A DNA stretch of 64,000 nt from NCBI GenBank assembly GCA_030562195.1, contig JAUJPP010000005.1, forward strand, positions 24,911,106 to 24,975,105. Reading direction: 5' to 3'. Origin of the DNA: Nipponacmea schrenckii. Taxonomy: Eukaryota > Mollusca > Gastropoda > Lottiidae. The notes under the pieces were generated by a model, which was not told where the DNA came from, made no database searches, and worked only from the letters and a program-made list of their open reading frames with translations. The translations under genes and the position numbers were made by a program. This document shows positions 58,020-64,000 of this stretch, piece after piece (position 1 is the stretch's first letter; every line of letters begins with the position of its first letter).

Positions 58020-61000
58020 TCAGATAAGTTTTTATCCAATTTTTAATAACTTGTCAACTATTTAAAACTGGACTGAAACAATATAATTCAAAATTGATTG
58101 GACTAAGATATTTCAAAATATTTAAATGGTAAGTATAAGTTTTGATCCAGTTGTAATAACTTGTCAACTATTTAATACTGGACTGAAACACTATAATTCT
58201 ACATTGATTGGACTAAGATATTTCAAAATATTTAAATGGTAAGTATAAGTTTTGATCCAGTGTTATTTGCTTGTCAACTATTTAATACTGGACTGAAACA
58301 CTATAATTCTACATTGATTGGACTAAGATATTTCAAAATATTTAAATGGTAAGTATAAGTTTTGGTCCAGTGTTTAAAAACTTGTCAATTTTTTAATACC
58401 GGACTGGGCACTATAATTCTACATTGATTGGACTAAGATATTTCAAAATATTTAAATGGTTTAAATATAAGTTTTGATCCAGTTTTTAATTTAAATTGTC
58501 AACTATTTAAACTGGACTGAAAAAACTATAATTTACATTGATTGGACTAAGGTATTTCAAAATATTTAAATGGTAAGTATAAGTTTTGGTCCAGTGTTTT
58601 TAACTTGTCAACTATTTAATACTGGACTGAAAAATATAATTTAATTGGTTGGACTAAGATATTTCAAAATATTTAAATGGTAAGTATAAGTTTTGATCCA
58701 GTGTTAATAACTTGTCAACTATTTAATACTGGACTGAAACACTATAATTCTACATTGATTTGGGCTAAGGTATTTCAAAATATTTAAATGGTAAGTATAA
58801 GTTTTGGTCCAGTGTTTTTAACTTGTCAATTTTTTAATACTGGACTGGGCACTATAATTCTACATTGATTTGGGCTAAGGTATTTCAAAATATTTAAATG
58901 GTTTTGTATAAGTTTTGATCCAGTGTTATTAACTTGTCAACTATTTAAACTGGACTGAAAAAACTATAATTATACATTGATTGGACTAAGGTATTTCAAA
59001 ATATTTAAATGGTAAGTATAAGTTTTGATCCAGTTTTAATAACTTGTCAACTATTTAATACTGGACTGAAAAACTATAATTCTAATTGATTGGACTAAGA
59101 TATTTCAAAATATTTAAATGGTAAGTATAAGGGTTTTTTCCAGTGTTTAAAAACTTGTCAACTATTTAATCCGGACTGAAACACTATAATTTACATTGAT
59201 TGGACTAAGATATTTCAAAATATTTAAATGGTAAGTATAAGTTTTGATCCAGTTTAATTTAAATTGTCAACTTTTTAATCTGGACTGAAACACTATAATT
59301 TACATTGATTGGACTAAGATATTTCAAAATATTTAAATGGTAAGTATAAGTTTTGGTTCCCGTTTTTAATTTAAATTGTCAACTATTTAATCTGGACTGA
59401 AAAACTATAATTCTACATTGATTGGACTAAGATATTTCAAAATATTTAAATGATAAGTATAAGTTTTGATTCAGTGTTATTAACTTGTCAACTATTTAAT
59501 ACTGGACTGTAACACTATAATTCTATATTAAGTATTTCAAAATATTTAAATGGTAAGTATAAGTTTTGGTCCAGTTTTTAATTTAAATTGTCAACTATTT
59601 AATACTGGACTGAAACACTATAATTCTATATTAAGATATTTCAAAATATTTAAATGGTAAGTATAAGTTTTGATCCAGTTTTAATAACTTGTCAATTTTT
59701 TAATACTGGACTGTAACACTATAATTCTACATTGATTGGACTAAGATATTTCAAAATATTTAAATGGTAAGTATAAGTTTTGATCCAGTGTTATTAACTT
59801 GTCAACTATTTAATACTGGACTGAAACACTATAATTCTAATTATTTTAAGGTATTTCAAAATATTTAAATGGTAAGTATAAGTTTTGATTCCCGTTTTAA
59901 TAACTTGTCAACTATTTAATACTGGACTGAAACACTATAATTCTACATTGATTGGACTAAGATATTTCAAAATATTTAAATGGTAAGTATAAGTTTTGAT
60001 CCAGTGTTATTAACTTGTCAACTATTTAATACTGGACTGAAACACTATAATTCTACATTGATTGGACTAAGATATTTCAAAATATTTAAATGGTAAGTAT
60101 AAGTTTTGATCCAGTGTTATTAACTTGTCAACTATTTAATACTGGACTGAAACACTATAATTCTACATTGATTGGACTAAGGTATTTCAAAATATTTAAA
60201 TGGTAAGTATAAGTTTTGATCCAGTGTTATTAACTTGTCAATACCGGACTGAAAAACTATAATTCTACATTGATTGGACTAAGATATTTCAAAATATTTA
60301 AATGGTAAGTATAAGTTTTGATCCAGTTTTTAATTTAAATTGTCAACTATTTAATACTGGACTGAAACACTATAATTCTACATTGATTTGGGCTAAGATA
60401 TTTCAAAATATTTAAATGGTAAGTATAAGTTTTGGTCCAGTTTAATTTAAATTGTCAACTATTTAATCGGACTGAAACACTATAATTCTACATTGATTTG
60501 GGCTAAGATATTTCAAAATATTTAAATGGTAAGTATAAGTTTTGATTCCCGTTTTTAATTTAAATTGTCAACTATTTAAAACTGGACTGAAACACTATAA
60601 TTCTACATTTAAATTGGGCTAAGGTATTTCAAAATATTTAAATGGTAAGTATAAGTTTTGGTCCAGTTGTAATAACTTGTCAACTATTTAATCTGGACTA
60701 AAAAACTATAATTCTACATTTAAATTGGGCTAAGGTATTTCAAAATATTTAAATGGTAAGTATAAGTTTTGGTCCAGTGTTTTTAACTTGTCAATTATTT
60801 AATACTGGACTGTGACACTATAATTCTACATTGATTGGACTAAGATATTTCAAAATATTTAAATGGTAAGTATAAGTTTTGATTCCCGTGTTAATTTAAA
60901 TTGTCAACTATTTAAAACCGGACTGAAAAACTATAATTCTACATTTAATTTGACTAAGGTATTTCAAAATATTTAAATGGTAAGTATAAGTTTTGATCCA

Positions 61001-62085
61001 GTGTTATTAACTTGTCAACTATTTAATACTGGACTGAAACACTATAATTCTACATTGATTTGGACTAAGGTATTTCAAAATATTTAAATGGTAAGTATAA
61101 GTTTTGGTCCAGTTGTAATAACTTGTCAACTATTTAATACTGGACTGAAACACTATAATTCTACATTGATTGGACTAAGATATTTCAAAATATTTAAATG
61201 GTAAGTATAAGTTTTGATTCAGTGTTATTAACTTGTCAACTATTTAAAACTGGACTGGAAAACTATAATTCTACATTTAAATTGGGCTAAGATATTTCAA
61301 AATATTTAAATGGTAAGTATAAGTTTTGGTCCAGTGTTTTTAACTTGTCAATTTTTTAATACTGGACTGAAAACTATAATTCTACATTGATTTGGGCTAA
61401 GGTATTTCAAAATATTTAAATGGTAAGTATAAGTTTTGATCCAGTGTTATTAACTTGTCAACTATTTAATACTGGACTGAAACACTATAATTCTACATTG
61501 ATTTGGGCTAAGGTATTTCAAAATATTTAAATGGTAAGTATAAGTTTTGATCCAGTGTTAATAACTTGTCAATTATTTAATACTGGACTGAAACACTATA
61601 ATTCTACATTGATTGGACTAAGATATTTCAAAATATTTAAATGGTAAGTATAAGTTTTGATCCAGTGTTATTAACTTGTCAACTATTTAATACTGGACTG
61701 AAACACTATAATTCTACATTGATTGGACTAAGATATTTCAAAATATTTAAATGGTAAGTATAAGTTTTGGTCCAGCTGTAATAACTTGTCAACCAATTAA
61801 TATTGGACTAAGACACTATAATTCTACATTGATTGGACTAAGGTATTTCAAAATATTTAAATGGTAAGTATAAGTTTTGGTCCAGCTGTAATAACTTGTC
61901 AACTAATTAATATTGGACTAAGACACTATAATTCTACATTGATTGGACTAAGATATTTCAAAATATTTAAATGGTAAGTATAAGTTTTGGTCCAGCTGTA
62001 ATAACTTGTCAACCAATTAATATTGGACTAAGACACTATAATTCTACATTGATTGGACTAAAATATTTCAAAATATTAATAAACT
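58020..62085. repeat. ~110-bp satellite array, about 36 units
   Basis: Consensus landmarks per unit: TATTTCAAAATATTTAAATG, GTAAGTATAAGTTTTG, ATCCAGTGTTATTAACTTGT, CAACTATTTAATACTGGACT, ACTATAATTCTACATTGATT. The spacing of TTTAAATGGT is 110 bp (for example 58121 and 58231). Variant classes (TGGGCTAAGG, TTCCCGT, AATTTAAATTGTC) mix along the array, and the last three units (from about 61770) form a distinct type with CCAGCTGTAATAAC and TATTGGACTAAGACAC. The array stops about 15 bp before the ORF1 stop codon. Confidence 0.92.
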
Positions 62086-62099
62086 AACAATTTCAACAT

Positions 62100-62948
62100 T
62101 TAATTCATAGGACTGTGGTCACCAATGTTAACATAAGAATCATCGTGATCTCTTCTATATACATACTTTAGTTTAGTCTTTTCAGTCAACAACTGTAGTT
62201 CTCTTTCTGTCTTAATCAAGTTTACTTTTTCGTCTCTATCTTTTATAAATATGATGCCGTCTCTGACCCATGTATTTGCAAATTTCTTTTCCTTACATAA
62301 TTGCCTTGCACTAGCTGCTATTTTAGCCCTGATATTGGTTAAATCGTCGTTTATGTACACTCTTTTGCCCCTAAATTCGGACGGTGCATTTGGTAATGCA
62401 GAGTTTTTAAGGAGCTTAGCTTTTTGAACCATCTCACGTTTAAAATAATAGCCTTTGAATTTTACGATTATGGGCCTTGGATTGTTTTGCATATGGAATT
62501 TTGAGGGTATTCCTACTCTGTGGCTCCTGTTGATGTCTGGTTTAGTGATTTTAGCTCCTATAAAGGATGCCACTTTAACCACCAGATCGTCTGTTGATTC
62601 ATTGGCAGTTTCTATTATTCCGCTGATTCGAATGGAGTCCCTGCGTCCATATTGCTCCAATTCATCAATGGCTTCATCTTTATTTTTCAGTTCGGATTTT
62701 AGAAATAGGACTTCCTGGTTCAGAGTATCAATTTTTTGAGTAAGTTGTCTACTCACCAAGTTCGCTACGGTATTTGCCAGTTTACAGATTACAGCTTCAT
62801 CCTGAAGGGCAGATATTATTTCGTCACGTAAAACAGAACTCCCCATGATTCTTTCTACACTACTGTCTAGATTTTCGTCAGTTTTTAGGTTTTTACTTTC
62901 AACTGAGATACCAGTAGCAGAGGCGAGACGTTTTCTTATATTCTCCAT
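62100..62948 (-). CDS. LINE ORF1-like nucleic-acid-binding protein, intact (282 aa)
   Basis: A single open frame with ATG at 62948. Residues about 40-100 are rich in heptad hydrophobics (ISALQDEAVICKLANTVANL, then LNQEVLFLKSELKNK) and likely form a coiled coil. ELEQYGRRDSIRISGI (about 97-111) begins an RRM-like segment of the Transposase_22/L1 ORF1 type, with RSHRVG and PRPIIVKFKGYYFKREMVQKA following, and a basic C-terminal domain (VYINDDLT, ARQLCKEKKF). This is the RNA-binding chaperone of LINE particles. No frameshift was seen, in contrast to ORF2. Confidence 0.85.
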   Translation of the reverse strand: MENIRKRLASATGISVESKNLKTDENLDSSVERIMGSSVLRDEIISALQDEAVICKLANTVANLVSRQLTQKIDTLNQEVLFLKSELKNKDEAIDELEQYGRRDSIRISGIIETANESTDDLVVKVASFIGAKITKPDINRSHRVGIPSKFHMQNNPRPIIVKFKGYYFKREMVQKAKLLKNSALPNAPSEFRGKRVYINDDLTNIRAKIAASARQLCKEKKFANTWVRDGIIFIKDRDEKVNLIKTERELQLLTEKTKLKYVYRRDHDDSYVNIGDHSPMN

Positions 62949-63245
62949 AAATTTGCACAGAGATAGTTATTTCATATACAAGAAACACCAGACTAGTTGC
63001 TGACTTGAAAACAGTTTTCACCACTTTGATAACAGCTCACAACTATTCACAAATCATTTTCCTGTTAAATAACTTCTTTTTTATAGTATTTTTATGACAT
63101 AAATGTTTCATTTAGTAAATACATGTATTGTTCATTTAGAAATCCAAAATTGATCCATATCCATTGTTAATTTAGCCTCAAACAAATATATCACAGGGAG
63201 ACAAAATCACACGTCTCCACACCTGACGCCATCTTGACGGATGAT

Positions 63246-64000
63246 GGGCGGGGCTTTAAAACCTGTCACTCAATACACTTAAAAAATCCCAAATAATTTC
63301 TCCCGTGGAATAATAACGGTTTCCGGTTAGACTTAGGCGTCAGACCACTAATTCCTCATGCCTTTCCATTCAAATTTTTCAAGGATCTACAACTTTTTCC
63401 CCAACTTTTAATGAAAGAAAAAGTACTCTTCACTTTTAACTTAAGGATATTTATTCCAAAGAAAACGTATAAATGTTTTGCATGGTCTTGACCACTGATT
63501 TTTTTGACATACCGGTATCGAAAGTGGAAGTAGATCTAGATCCCTTTTTTGTTAGCCAAATAAAGAATTTATTATTATGCCTGGTAAAAATCCATCTGCA
63601 ATTCTTTTTTACTCTTCTTCTTAAAATATGAAAGAAAACATAATTACAAAAAAACAAATTGTCAAAGAAAAGGAGATAAAAACTCTAATCTGTAATCCAC
63701 CCACAAGCTTAATCAAGAGGGTAAAACTGGTTTTCGAAAGGAACCGAGATTTAATGATGACAAAGACACATATCAAGTTTCATGAAGATCTGACCAGGTT
63801 CCACGACAATATACGTCCACATTGAAATGTAAATTAAAAGGGAGTATATTGATGAGTAAAAACATGATTAGGCCGACAAAGAATGTCTGTTTATAAGTTT
63901 ATGACTCAAATTTATAATTCGCTGGAGAATTTTAGTTAATATTTCATTGGCCATGTTTGTTTATCAATTAAGAGCTATCTTTCCATGGGAGAAATTATTT
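63246..64000. other. Right-end spacer with a GCCCAC-family fragment
   Basis: Mostly unannotated. At about 63760-63830 a fragment (CACATATCAAGTTTCATGAA, GACAATATACGTCCACATTG) matches one terminus of the tandem-unit element family at 37.7 kb. No exon of the M13 peptidase C-terminus was found here. Confidence 0.5.

Larger units (their letters stand above)
53847..63245 (-). mobile_element. Non-LTR retrotransposon (jockey/CR1-like LINE), ORF1 and ORF2, split by a satellite
   Basis: On the minus strand: likely 5' UTR (63245-62949, with AAGATGGCGTCAGGTGTGGA), ORF1 (62948-62100), a 4.8-kb spacer mostly of ~110-bp satellite, ORF2 (57297-54123), a ~275-bp 3' UTR and a (TATC)n tail. Orientation and order agree with one element. 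That ORF1 and ORF2 belong to the same insertion is inference, since the spacer is far longer than LINE inter-ORF gaps. The 5' boundary is estimated. Confidence 0.6.

Noticed and set aside
58020..62085. Regular repeats could be read as a CRISPR array
   Set aside because: Units are contiguous head-to-tail copies of the whole 110 bp with no unique spacers, and the genome is eukaryotic.

Overview
This is a window of an AT-rich invertebrate animal genome. Genes have many short exons with GT-AG introns, the intergenic space is dense with small DNA transposons, and there is one LINE. The gene set (RBM17/SPF45, ABHD6, sigma-class GST, RCC2, COPS7, an M13 neprilysin-like peptidase) is general metazoan. 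The style of the dispersed repeats and the lophotrochozoan-like protein sequences suggest a mollusc, probably a gastropod, but this is inference. All exon joins below were made by hand from the sequence; reading phases agree at every join given, except the RCC2 exon 1 donor, which I could not fix.

Layout. 0-7 kb: the first coding exon of an RBM17-like gene (minus) sits head to head with a complete ABHD6 gene (plus, 8 coding exons). The last ABHD6 intron carries a transposon-like unit expanded into roughly eleven ~157-bp tandem repeats. 7.7-13.1 kb: a nest of non-autonomous DNA transposons, made of a TTAA-flanked MITE, a decayed PIF/Harbinger element split by a hAT-like MITE, and a foldback element inserted into one repeat copy that itself contains another copy. 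13.9-16.9 kb: a complete sigma-class GST gene (minus, 5 exons). 15.6-27.2 kb: a mosaic segmental duplication. It yields a second GST first exon without downstream exons (23.1 kb) and an inverted, nearly identical pair of genes for a 101-residue secreted protein (20.1 and 26.1 kb). 28.5-33.7 kb: RCC2 (plus). 36.5-39.7 kb: COPS7 (minus, 8 exons, 260 residues). 40.5-50.9 kb: 20 exons of a membrane-anchored M13 metallopeptidase (plus) starting head to head with COPS7; its last ~60 residues are not in the window. 51-64 kb: a transposon-rich block, either the unfinished peptidase intron or what follows a broken gene. It holds a FLYWCH/MULE transposase relic, then a minus-strand LINE with ORF2 at 54.1-57.3 kb and ORF1 at 62.1-62.9 kb, separated by a ~4-kb satellite of ~110-bp units that starts about 15 bp from the ORF1 stop.

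The host genes are ordinary housekeeping or membrane genes: lipid signalling, mitosis and chromatin, ubiquitin-like control, peptide degradation and detoxification. The unusual material is the secreted-protein pair, the duplicated GST first exon, the nested foldback elements, the COPS7 exon-duplication relic and the satellite between the two LINE ORFs.
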